This document shows positions 8,989 through 18,497 of a stretch of 64,000 bases of DNA, piece by piece. The position numbers and the translations under genes are program-made. The stretch is from Bacteroidota bacterium (GTDB taxonomy: Bacteria; Bacteroidota; Bacteroidia; Flavobacteriales; Flavobacteriaceae): the NCBI GenBank assembly GCA_018267095.1, contig JAFDZC010000008.1, forward strand, positions 62,001-126,000, in the 5' to 3' direction. The notes below the pieces were generated by a model. It saw only the letters and a list, made by a program, of their open reading frames with translations. It was not told where the DNA came from and did not search any database. The stretch's first letter is position 1; every line of letters starts with the position of its first letter.

Positions 8989-9164
8989 GATGGATAAAAT
9001 TTGACCCAAGATAGTTAAAATTCTTAAATCAAAAAGTGTTGACGCAATGAAACCAAATTAATTTTTGAGTTGAAGTTTTATATGTTTTAAAAGAAATAAC
9101 TTACAAAAACAATATACATAAATCAAAAATTGTAGGTAAAAAGCTATTTTTCAAGCTTTTGCTT

Positions 9165-9194
9165 TTGTGTTAAAAAAGAAAAAATATATATTTA
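9165..9194 (+). promoter_or_regulatory. Candidate Bacteroidota promoter for the hybrid kinase
   Basis: A TTG at 9165-9167 is followed after 19 bp by TATATTTA at 9187-9194, one base off the TAnnTTTG consensus. Transcription would begin near 9201, leaving a leader of about 20 bases before the ATG at 9220. Confidence 0.4.
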
Positions 9195-9219
9195 CTCTGC
9201 CCTAAATAATAAAGAACCT

Positions 9220-11406
9220 ATGAAAATCCGTTCTAGTATAGACAAATTACTGGACGAGTCATACGTAGCTCGTATCAATAATTTGAACTTCAGTATCCAG
9301 ATGGCGCAATTGGCTCTCGAACAAGCTCAGCGCCAAAACTTCAAAGATTTAGTTGCCAAAGCTTATTCGCATTTGTCCTTGTTTCATATGATTAAAGGCG
9401 ATAATGATATTTGCATGAAATACGCCAATATCAGCATAGATCTTTATCAAGAACTCAACGACGATCGAGGTGTTGCCGATTCAAAATATGCCATTTCAGG
9501 CGTGATGTATAAAACCAACAACTATCATTTGGGTTTGGTTTATTTGATTGATGCGCTCAATATCTACAAAAAATACAACGACTATCACAACATCTCGCGT
9601 TGTGAAAAAACTTTAGGTACTATATACGAGTATTTTGAAGACATCGAAAAAGCCGTTGAATCGTATGAAAATGCTATCAAAGCAGCCCGATTGTTGGACG
9701 ACATTAAACTCGAATCAAACGCTTTGACCAACTTATCGAGTGTTTGTATCAAGCAAAATGATTTAGAAAAAGCTTCAACTTATATCGAATCCTCAATTGC
9801 GATGAAAATCAAGGCTGAAGACATTCGCGGTTTGGCCTTTGCCTATTATGGCAAAGCAAAAGTATTGGCCGCTAAAAAAACGTTTAAAGAAGCCGAGAAT
9901 TTATATCTTGAGTCAATTGACATTCACATCAAAATGGGTGAAAAGCTCGGTTTGTCGATGGCTTACCACAAATTGGCGAAATTATATGTTGAAACCAAAG
10001 AATTTGATTTAGCCAAACGAACGCTCGATTTAGCTTTTTCAATTATTGACAAACACAACATCACTTTGGTAAAATATAAATGTTACAACTTATTCTATAA
10101 TATTTATAAAACCGAAGGAAATACAGCCAAAGCATTAGAATATTTAGAGTTTTATCTAAAAGAAAAAGATGCCGTCGTCAATACAGAAACGCTCAAAGTA
10201 GTGGATAAATATGACATTTTGGTGCAAATGAAAACCATGGAGCGCGAAGCCGAATTGCAAAGAGAACGCGCCGAGATGATTGAACAAAATAATCGAGCTG
10301 AAGAAGCTGCTCGTGTTCGACAACAATTTTTGTCCACCATGAGTCATGAAATTCGCACACCGCTCAATGCCATTACCACCATAATCAATATGCTGAGCGA
10401 GGAGCAGGAGACAGGGCAAAACCCACTGATTGAACCTTTGAAATTTTCAGCCAATCATCTGATGATGGTTATTAATGATATTTTGGATTTCACCAAGCTT
10501 GATGTCGGAAAAGTTGAACTCGATTTACACGATAGTGATTTAAAAGAATTGCTTAACAAATTGCATCAAACCTATCATCCGATGGCTGAAGAAAAAGGCT
10601 TAGGTCTGATTTTAGATATAGATGAAAACGTTTGTTGTTATGAATTAGATGATACTAAACTGACACAAATATTGAGCAATTTGGTCAACAACTCTATCAA
10701 GTTTACACAAAAAGGACACATCAAAATCACTGTGAAATTAGGGGAAGTTCAACCCAAATCAGACATCATTTACTTTGAAGTGAGCGACACCGGTGAAGGT
10801 ATTGAATCGCATAAACTACCTGAAATCTTTGATAGTTTTTCACAAATCAAAAACATCCGAACCCGAAAAGCTAGCGGAACTGGCCTGGGCTTGTCAATTG
10901 TCAAAAAACTTGTTGAATTATATGGCGGAACGATTGAAGTAAAAAGCGAATACGGAAAAGGCAGTACTTTTTCATTCAATGTTGCGCTTAAAAAATCAAA
11001 AAATGTCGCAAGAAAAACGACTGAAGCAATTACACCCGATTTTGAAAATAAAAAAATCTTATTGGTCGAAGATAATTTAATCAATGCGATGATTGCACAA
11101 AAATTACTTAGCAAATGGGGTTTTGAAGTCAAACATGCCAACAACGGCAAAGAAGCAGTTATCGAAAGCGGATTGAATTTATACGATTTTATTTTGATGG
11201 ATATTCATATGCCCGAAATGGATGGTTATGAAGCGTCTAAATACATTCGCAACACCAATAATCCCAACAGATTTACACCAATATACGGATTAACCGCAGA
11301 CGTTTCTGCCAAAGACAATCCTGAATATTTTGATTTGTTTACCGGCTTTTTGTACAAACCACTTGAAGTTGACAAATTGCAGCAAGCTCTTTTAAAAACT
11401 GCTTAA
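9220..11406 (+). CDS. TPR-containing hybrid sensor histidine kinase
   Basis: The 728-residue protein has four parts. Residues about 20-315 are tetratricopeptide-type helical repeats with no signal peptide or membrane segment, so it is cytosolic. Residues 320-370 are charged coiled coil. Residues 370-600 are the kinase core, with the phospho-accepting H376 in STMSHEIRTPLNA, an N-box (SNLVNNSIKFT), and G-boxes (DTGEGI, GTGLGLSI). Residues about 610-728 are a receiver domain with D661 in LMDIHMPEMDGYE. It resembles other TPR-histidine kinases of Bacteroidota that sense through protein-protein contact. No DNA-binding output is encoded in the same gene. The next gene downstream is a small zinc-ribbon/HTH protein, but the 191-bp gap argues against a tight operon. 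The signal is unknown. Confidence 0.9.
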   Translation: MKIRSSIDKLLDESYVARINNLNFSIQMAQLALEQAQRQNFKDLVAKAYSHLSLFHMIKGDNDICMKYANISIDLYQELNDDRGVADSKYAISGVMYKTNNYHLGLVYLIDALNIYKKYNDYHNISRCEKTLGTIYEYFEDIEKAVESYENAIKAARLLDDIKLESNALTNLSSVCIKQNDLEKASTYIESSIAMKIKAEDIRGLAFAYYGKAKVLAAKKTFKEAENLYLESIDIHIKMGEKLGLSMAYHKLAKLYVETKEFDLAKRTLDLAFSIIDKHNITLVKYKCYNLFYNIYKTEGNTAKALEYLEFYLKEKDAVVNTETLKVVDKYDILVQMKTMEREAELQRERAEMIEQNNRAEEAARVRQQFLSTMSHEIRTPLNAITTIINMLSEEQETGQNPLIEPLKFSANHLMMVINDILDFTKLDVGKVELDLHDSDLKELLNKLHQTYHPMAEEKGLGLILDIDENVCCYELDDTKLTQILSNLVNNSIKFTQKGHIKITVKLGEVQPKSDIIYFEVSDTGEGIESHKLPEIFDSFSQIKNIRTRKASGTGLGLSIVKKLVELYGGTIEVKSEYGKGSTFSFNVALKKSKNVARKTTEAITPDFENKKILLVEDNLINAMIAQKLLSKWGFEVKHANNGKEAVIESGLNLYDFILMDIHMPEMDGYEASKYIRNTNNPNRFTPIYGLTADVSAKDNPEYFDLFTGFLYKPLEVDKLQQALLKTA

Positions 11407-11597
11407 GCTAAAAACCATCGAAACCTTTGAAATAAACTGGCATTGATTTATTCAAATCAGTCTTTTGTGATTTTTATTAAGAATAATTCAATACATCGTT
11501 TCGCTTATTGCATGCATAGAAAAAAAAACTGCTATTTTTTTTAAATTCCATTTTTACATATTTGCTAAATTAGTATATTTATGCAAAATTTTTATAT

Positions 11598-12017
11598 ATG
11601 GAAGTTTCGAGTTGCCCAAAATGTCAAAGCAACGTCATTGTAAAAAGTGGTGTCATCAAAGGTAGACAGCGCTATTTGTGCAAAAAATGCAATTATTTCT
11701 TCACCGTCAATAAACTCGGAAAAAAGATCGATGATTACTACGTAACCAAAGCTTTGCAATTATATCTTGAAGGTTTAAGTTACCGCGAAATTGAGCGTAT
11801 TTTAGGCGTTTCACACGTAACCATCAGCAATTGGGTTAAAGAATTCAAAATCAAAAAACCTTCACACGGAAATTATCATCCAACCTACAAGATTTTTAAC
11901 CACTTAGAATTAGTAGAATTCTTAAAAAACAAAGATTTATTGTCAGGCGCCGGAATGATTATTACCGAACTCGGAGATAAGTTTATGCTCATAAAATGGG
12001 AGCGTTTCAAAGATTAA
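11598..12017 (+). CDS. Zinc-ribbon plus helix-turn-helix protein, IS1 InsA-like
   Basis: This 139-residue protein has a four-cysteine zinc ribbon at the N-terminus (CPKC at 6-9 and CKKC at about 28-31). A helix-turn-helix follows at about 58-84 (LSYREIERILGVSHVTISNW). The arrangement matches InsA, the DNA-binding protein of IS1-type elements. There is no transposase catalytic domain next to it, no terminal inverted repeats, and the C-terminal 50 residues look like a separate small domain. I therefore read it as a domesticated regulator rather than a mobile element. It lies just upstream of the porin, transporter and acetate-sensing genes and may be the missing DNA-binding output for the receiver protein at 18129. 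That link is inference. Confidence 0.7.
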   Translation: MEVSSCPKCQSNVIVKSGVIKGRQRYLCKKCNYFFTVNKLGKKIDDYYVTKALQLYLEGLSYREIERILGVSHVTISNWVKEFKIKKPSHGNYHPTYKIFNHLELVEFLKNKDLLSGAGMIITELGDKFMLIKWERFKD

Positions 12018-12120
12018 ACTATATTATTTACATAAATATATATCATAATTTTTCTCGTTAACAGAAATTTAGAATTTGGTCTAGCCTAACAATGCATAAC
12101 CAACCAAATTTTAAATAATT

Positions 12121-13398
12121 ATGAAAAAAGTAATTCTATTAACCATGGCCAGTGTTTCTTTTTGGGGACATGCTCAAACTACACCGGCTGCAACCACTCC
12201 AACCACAGGAGAAAAAGAGTGGGACGTCAATATGTACGGATTTATCAGAACAGACTACATTTATGACACCCGAAAATCAGCCAGTATTCGCGAAGACGAG
12301 CTGAATCTCTATCCGCTAGACGAGGTCAAAGATCCAGACGGAAAGGATATCAATGCGGCCAGCGCTTCAAACTTCCTGGCCATTATTTCTAGATTTGGCA
12401 TCAAAGCGAAAGGCCCGAATGTTTGGGGCGCAAAAATCAGCGGAAACCTGGAAGGTGATTTCTTCGGAAATTCTGAATCAGCCGCTATTGGTTTGTTGCG
12501 TTTGCGACACGCTTATGTAAACATGGATTGGTCTAAGACCAGTTTAACCATGGGACAAACTTGGTATCCGACTTTTATTCCTGAAGTATTTCCGGGTGTG
12601 GCCAACTTCAATACCGGAATTATGTTCAATCCATTTGGATGGGCTACGCAAGTGCGTTTAAAACAAAGTCTCGGAAAAGATTTCTCATTTGCCTTAACCG
12701 CTTATAAAGAAAGAGAGTTTACAGTTAGCGGGCCGGGTTCTCAAAATGCAGCTTCCATCAATTCTCCGATTCCAACTTTCCATGGGCAATTTCAATACAA
12801 ACACAAAAATTGGCTCGCAGGTTTGGGCATGGAATACAAATCACTGCAACCGCTTACAGATAATGGCGGCAAACAAACCACCGAAAAAGTCAACAGCACT
12901 CTGTTTATGGGTTATCTTAAATATTCAAATGAGAAATTTTGTGTAAAAGCCTACGGAATTTCAGGCGGGAATATGTACAGCCAAGTCATGTTGGGCGGAT
13001 ATGCCGGATACACTTTAAACGGAGTCGAAAAATACGAAGCCATCAAAACCTCAGCATTTTGGTTGGACATTGCCAGCAACGGAAAAAGCATTGCTCCGGG
13101 CTTGTTCTTCGGATATACGCAAAACAATGGTGCTGATAAAGACGGATTGGCAGCAGGTGAGACCGTAAAATATTATATGCGCGGCGTCAATTCAGGATTT
13201 ACACGCGTAGTTGATAATGTTATGCGTGTATCTGGGCGTGTAGATTTTAAACAAAATAAATTCAGAGTAACTCCTGAAATCGAATACACGAAAGCTACTT
13301 GGGGCGATATGAGCACAAAAGCTGATGCTTCTGCCGACGGTCATTCAAAAGACGTAAACAATGTGCGCATTATGGTATCGTGCGCTTATACTTTTTAA
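12121..13398 (+). CDS. Outer membrane porin (DcaP-like)
   Basis: The 425-residue precursor starts with a signal peptide (residues 1-19, ending HAQ). The mature chain has many alternating aromatic/polar stretches typical of beta strands, begins with 'DVNMYGFIRTDYIYDTR', and ends in phenylalanine after 'VRIMVSCAYTF', the usual outer membrane insertion signal. The GQTWYP and FGIKAKGPNVWG motifs resemble DcaP-type porins for dicarboxylates and other organic acids. It precedes the inner membrane MHS transporter by 24 bp, so together they would carry a substrate across both membranes. Acetate or another short organic acid is likely given the downstream synthetases. Confidence 0.8.
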   Translation: MKKVILLTMASVSFWGHAQTTPAATTPTTGEKEWDVNMYGFIRTDYIYDTRKSASIREDELNLYPLDEVKDPDGKDINAASASNFLAIISRFGIKAKGPNVWGAKISGNLEGDFFGNSESAAIGLLRLRHAYVNMDWSKTSLTMGQTWYPTFIPEVFPGVANFNTGIMFNPFGWATQVRLKQSLGKDFSFALTAYKEREFTVSGPGSQNAASINSPIPTFHGQFQYKHKNWLAGLGMEYKSLQPLTDNGGKQTTEKVNSTLFMGYLKYSNEKFCVKAYGISGGNMYSQVMLGGYAGYTLNGVEKYEAIKTSAFWLDIASNGKSIAPGLFFGYTQNNGADKDGLAAGETVKYYMRGVNSGFTRVVDNVMRVSGRVDFKQNKFRVTPEIEYTKATWGDMSTKADASADGHSKDVNNVRIMVSCAYTF

Positions 13399-13422
13399 CT
13401 TTAAACCATCAATATTTATCTT

Positions 13423-14961
<1,539 letters not shown>

Positions 14962-14971
14962 TACTCGTATC

Positions 14972-15199
14972 ATGAATCAGTTAAAACGTATCTTAGGCAT
15001 GATTTGGATTGCCTGTGCAGTAGCCGCCGCTTACTTCTGTATTTTTAAATTCGGCTTACCCAAATTCGAAACCGGCAAACAAGAAGATTTGGTTTTTGGC
15101 ATCATTATATTGTTCATCTTAACGCCGCTCATTGTTTCAGGCTTGGGAACCTTCGGATATTACGCTCTCATGGGCGAATATGACGATTCTAAACATTAA
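14972..15199 (+). CDS. Small two-helix membrane protein (DUF6814-like)
   Basis: The 75 residues contain two membrane helices (about 8-25 and 42-66) with short polar ends. I believe it belongs to the DUF6814 group of small proteins found next to MHS transporters in Bacteroidota. The gene lies 10 bp after the transporter and ends just before a strong hairpin terminator, so it closes the transport operon. It may be an accessory subunit of the transporter. No catalytic motif is present. Confidence 0.7.
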   Translation: MNQLKRILGMIWIACAVAAAYFCIFKFGLPKFETGKQEDLVFGIIILFILTPLIVSGLGTFGYYALMGEYDDSKH

Positions 15200-15212
15200 T
15201 TTCATACTTTTA

Positions 15213-15246
15213 GATGCACACTCTTTTTAGGGTGTGTATCTTTTTT
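15213..15246 (+). terminator. Rho-independent terminator after the transport operon
   Basis: GATGCACACTC at 15213-15223 pairs with GGTGTGTATC at 15231-15240, and six T residues follow directly. The hairpin ends only 4 bp before the next ATG, so it may also tune expression of the sensor kinase genes. Confidence 0.75.
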
Positions 15247-15250
15247 AACC

Positions 15251-15445
15251 ATGAAGAAAAGACACATTCAGAAACTAACACTTATAAGCCTGATTTTAGC
15301 TTTGGCTTTTAACTTGCCGTTGCTGCTGATATTTAATTCAGAAGCAGCGATTTTCGGCATTCCAAAAATTCTGTTTTATGTCTTTACCTTGTGGGCTGCT
15401 TCAGCCATTGTATCACTCATTATTTTTCAGAAATACAATGACTAA
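15251..15445 (+). CDS. Small two-helix membrane protein, partner of the SLC5-kinase
   Basis: The 64 residues form two hydrophobic helices (about 9-28 and 37-58) with a basic N-terminus. The stop overlaps the start of the sensor kinase by 8 bases (15438-15445), so translation is coupled. Small two-helix proteins commonly sit before sodium:solute symporters (for example DUF485 and DUF4212), and this one takes that position ahead of an SLC5-type sensor. I cannot assign it to a named family with certainty. A role in assembly or modulation of the transporter domain of the kinase is plausible. Confidence 0.65.
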   Translation: MKKRHIQKLTLISLILALAFNLPLLLIFNSEAAIFGIPKILFYVFTLWAASAIVSLIIFQKYND

Positions 15446-18125
15446 TCTGGGCATCATCATCATATTGCTGCTTTATCTGGCTTTGCTGTTCTTTACAGCG
15501 CAATGGGCCGAGAAAAAAGAAAACTCCAAATGGACGAGCAATGCTTTTGTTTATTCGCTTTCCTTGGCGGTTTATTGCACCACTTGGACTTATTACGGAA
15601 GTATCGGAGTGGCGGCTAATTCCGGACTCAATTATATTCCGATTTACCTTGGGCCCGTGATTGCTTTTCCGGCTTGGATTGTTTTGCTTAAAAAAATCAT
15701 TCGCATCTCGCGCGTGAACAAAATTTCAAGTATTGCCGATTTTATTTCACTCCGCTACGGAAACAGCCGAGCACTCGGAGCTATGATTACCTTGTTAGTG
15801 CTCATCGCTATTTTACCGTACATTGGATTGCAAATTAAAGCAATTTCTGAAACCTTTTATATTGTCACCAATCACCATGACAGTGGCAATATCATTTTCG
15901 ATACATCGATATACGTAGCATTGATTTTGGCCATTTTTGCCTCTTTTTACGGAACACGTTATGCCGATGCTTCTGAAAAACGGCGCGGAATTGTCACGGC
16001 TGTAGCGATGGAATCAGCGATTAAATTGATCTTTTTTGTAGTGCTCGGAATTTACGTAACCTATTTTGTTTTTGACGGTTTTAGCGACATATATCAAAAA
16101 GCAGCTGTCTTGCCGGGTTTTCGTGAGAAAAACACCGTTCACGGGCTCGAAGGCGCTATGAATTGGCTCATGTTTTGTGTTTTATCGTTTATGGCGATTT
16201 TCTTATTGCCGCGACAATTTCATATGTCGGTGGTTGAGAATCACCGCGAAAAACACGTGCGCACAGCCATCTGGTTTTTTCCGTTGTATCTGTTGCTGTT
16301 CAATGTTTTTGTTTTTCCGATAGCTTGGGGCGGAAATGTTTTATTTGCCCAAAAAACAGTCAATCCAGATATGTATTCACTACTGATTCCGCAAATGTTC
16401 AACAACCAATTGATGACGGTTTTGGTTTTTCTCGGCGGATTCTCGGCGGCTATATCTATGATTGTGGTTTCGTCTATTACTTTGGCCACGATGCTCAGCA
16501 ACAACTTACTGATTCCGTATGGTTTTTTGGGATCCTTAAACGAAACAAACCAGCAAAAAAACAATGACCAAATCATGCGCATTCGTCAAGTTGGGATTTT
16601 CTGCATGATTATTTTGGGCTATTTCTTTTATCGTTATTTCTTGGTAAAATTTTCGTTGGTATCTGTCGGCATGATTTCGTTTGTCATCATTGCCCAACTC
16701 GGACCTTCGTTTTTTGGTGCCATTTTCTGGAAACGAGGCTCTTTTAAAGGCACAGTCGCCGGATTGATTATGGGTATGCTGGTGTGTTTTTACACGCTGA
16801 TGTTGCCGTATTTTTTCAACTCGCTCGACAAAGGCAATTCGTTTATTCTGAATGGAATCACTCATGACGGAATGCTCAAACCATTTGCGCTTTTTGGCTT
16901 GGATATTTTTGAACCGGTTCCGCATGCTTTGTTTTGGAGTTTACTTTTAAACACACTAACTTATTTGATTGTTTCTGTGAGTTTTAAAGGTAATTATCGC
17001 GAGCGAAATTATGCCGAAATTTATGTCGATATTGATCGATATATCAACCACCACGAAAACGCTTTTGTTTGGAAAGGAACGGCCTACATCAAAGACATTG
17101 AAAAAGTTTTGCTTCGATTTTTGGGCGAGGAGCGAACCCAGCGCGCACTCAAGATTTTCAGACTCAAATACAATGTGCCCAACGACGCGCTTATGGCCGA
17201 CGCGCGATTGATCAAATTTGCCGAGAATTTACTAACCGGACACATCGGAACCGCTTCGTCTAAAATCCTCATTGAAGGCGTAACCAAAGAAGACAAAATC
17301 AGTTTGCCTGAAGTTTTGCGCATACTCGAAGAATCGCAAGAAAACATATCGGTCAACAAGCAACTGATAGCTACCTCAAAAGAGCTTGAAAAAATATCCG
17401 AGCAACTCAAAAACGCCAATGATCAGTTGGTTAAAAAAGACCGCCAAAAAGATGAATTCTTAGATACAGTTACGCATGAATTGCGCACGCCGATTACCGC
17501 CATTAGAGCCGCAAGCGAGATTTTGCACGACGACGAAGATATTCCTGAAGAACTCAAAAAGCAGTTTTTGCAAAACATTATTTCTGAATCTGATCGTCTG
17601 AACAGACTCATTGACAAAATCTTGGATTTAGAAAAATTTGAAACCGGAAAGCAACACATTCATCCGGCCGACCATCTATTGCCACAAACCATTCAGAAAG
17701 CTGTACAACCCTTACAACAGTTGATGACCAACCATCAGATTGACTTTAAAATGAACATCGACACATCGATTCAACAAGCTTTTTATGACGAAGAACGACT
17801 CATTCAAGTCATCAACAATCTGATTTCAAACGCTATAAAATTCTGTAATGGCTTGATTGAATTAAACGTGAATGAAGTCCAATCACAAATACAAATTCAA
17901 GTTTACAACAACGGAAAACCGATTGCTGAAGACGAACTCGAAGCCATTTTTGACAAGTTTTATCAAGCGCAAAACCAAAACATCAAAAAACCGATTGGCA
18001 GCGGATTAGGACTGGCTATTACCAAACAAATTGTTGAAGCACACCACGGAAAAATCTGGGCCGAAAACACAGAAACAGGCGTTTTATTTACCGTTCATAT
18101 TCCTAAAAACAAACAGACAAACTAA
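15438..18125 (+). CDS. SLC5 sodium:solute symporter-type sensor histidine kinase (CrbS/CbrA-like)
   Basis: I start at the ATG at 15438 (MTNLGIIIILLLYLAL, 895 residues), because an upstream in-frame start would lie inside the previous gene. Residues 1-about 535 form a PutP-like transporter with about 13 helices, including 'TTWTYYGSIGVAA' and 'FGAIFWKRGSFKGTVAGL'. A linker domain at about 550-640 follows, then the kinase core with H680 in DTVTHELRTPITA, the N-box NNLISNAIKF and GSGLGLAITKQ. CrbS of Vibrio and CbrA of Pseudomonas have this architecture; CrbS-CrbR switches on acetyl-CoA synthetase. The receiver at 18129, prpE and acs close by support the same acetate-switch role here. Unlike Vibrio CrbR, the receiver has no DNA-binding domain. 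Confidence 0.9.
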   Translation: MTNLGIIIILLLYLALLFFTAQWAEKKENSKWTSNAFVYSLSLAVYCTTWTYYGSIGVAANSGLNYIPIYLGPVIAFPAWIVLLKKIIRISRVNKISSIADFISLRYGNSRALGAMITLLVLIAILPYIGLQIKAISETFYIVTNHHDSGNIIFDTSIYVALILAIFASFYGTRYADASEKRRGIVTAVAMESAIKLIFFVVLGIYVTYFVFDGFSDIYQKAAVLPGFREKNTVHGLEGAMNWLMFCVLSFMAIFLLPRQFHMSVVENHREKHVRTAIWFFPLYLLLFNVFVFPIAWGGNVLFAQKTVNPDMYSLLIPQMFNNQLMTVLVFLGGFSAAISMIVVSSITLATMLSNNLLIPYGFLGSLNETNQQKNNDQIMRIRQVGIFCMIILGYFFYRYFLVKFSLVSVGMISFVIIAQLGPSFFGAIFWKRGSFKGTVAGLIMGMLVCFYTLMLPYFFNSLDKGNSFILNGITHDGMLKPFALFGLDIFEPVPHALFWSLLLNTLTYLIVSVSFKGNYRERNYAEIYVDIDRYINHHENAFVWKGTAYIKDIEKVLLRFLGEERTQRALKIFRLKYNVPNDALMADARLIKFAENLLTGHIGTASSKILIEGVTKEDKISLPEVLRILEESQENISVNKQLIATSKELEKISEQLKNANDQLVKKDRQKDEFLDTVTHELRTPITAIRAASEILHDDEDIPEELKKQFLQNIISESDRLNRLIDKILDLEKFETGKQHIHPADHLLPQTIQKAVQPLQQLMTNHQIDFKMNIDTSIQQAFYDEERLIQVINNLISNAIKFCNGLIELNVNEVQSQIQIQVYNNGKPIAEDELEAIFDKFYQAQNQNIKKPIGSGLGLAITKQIVEAHHGKIWAENTETGVLFTVHIPKNKQTN

Positions 18126-18128
18126 AAC

Positions 18129-18491
18129 ATGAAAAAGATCCTCATTGTAGACGACGAACCCAACATTGTGATGTCTTTAGAATATACTTTCCGCAAAAGT
18201 GGTTATGAAGTTTTCATTGCCCGCGACGGAAAAGAAGCTATTGATATTCTCGAAGTACAAACTCCGCATGTCATCATTCTCGATATTATGATGCCGCATG
18301 TAGACGGCTATGCCACGATTGAACATGTCAAAAAACAACCGCATTTAGCGCATTGCAAGGTGATTTTCTTATCGGCCAAAAACAAAGAAAGCGACATTGA
18401 AAAGGGCCTTCAACTCGGTGCCGACGCCTACATGACCAAACCATTTTCTGTCAAAAAATTAATCGAACAAGTTCAAGAATTAGTACAATAA
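18129..18491 (+). CDS. Single-domain response regulator (CheY-like receiver only)
   Basis: The whole 120-residue protein is one receiver domain. D8/D9 form the acidic pocket (VDDEP), D52 is the phosphorylation site (IILDIMMPHVDGY), and the conserved lysine is in MTKPFS near residue 102. It starts 3 bp after the SLC5-kinase stop, so it is the cognate receiver. There is no helix-turn-helix or enzymatic output domain, and the next gene follows after 6 bp, so no domain was lost to a frameshift. It must pass the signal to another protein. The InsA-like protein at 11598, the hybrid kinase at 9220 or an unlinked regulator are possible partners. Confidence 0.9.
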   Translation: MKKILIVDDEPNIVMSLEYTFRKSGYEVFIARDGKEAIDILEVQTPHVIILDIMMPHVDGYATIEHVKKQPHLAHCKVIFLSAKNKESDIEKGLQLGADAYMTKPFSVKKLIEQVQELVQ

Positions 18492-18497
18492 CACAAC

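Noticed and set aside
11598-12017. Insertion sequence of the IS1 family
   Set aside because: Only an InsA-like DNA-binding protein is present; there is no InsB transposase, no terminal inverted repeats and no target duplication that I can see.
17460-18125. The kinase core as a separate gene from the SLC5 transporter part
   Set aside because: The frame is continuous from 15438 to 18125 and the fusion matches CrbS/CbrA architecture.
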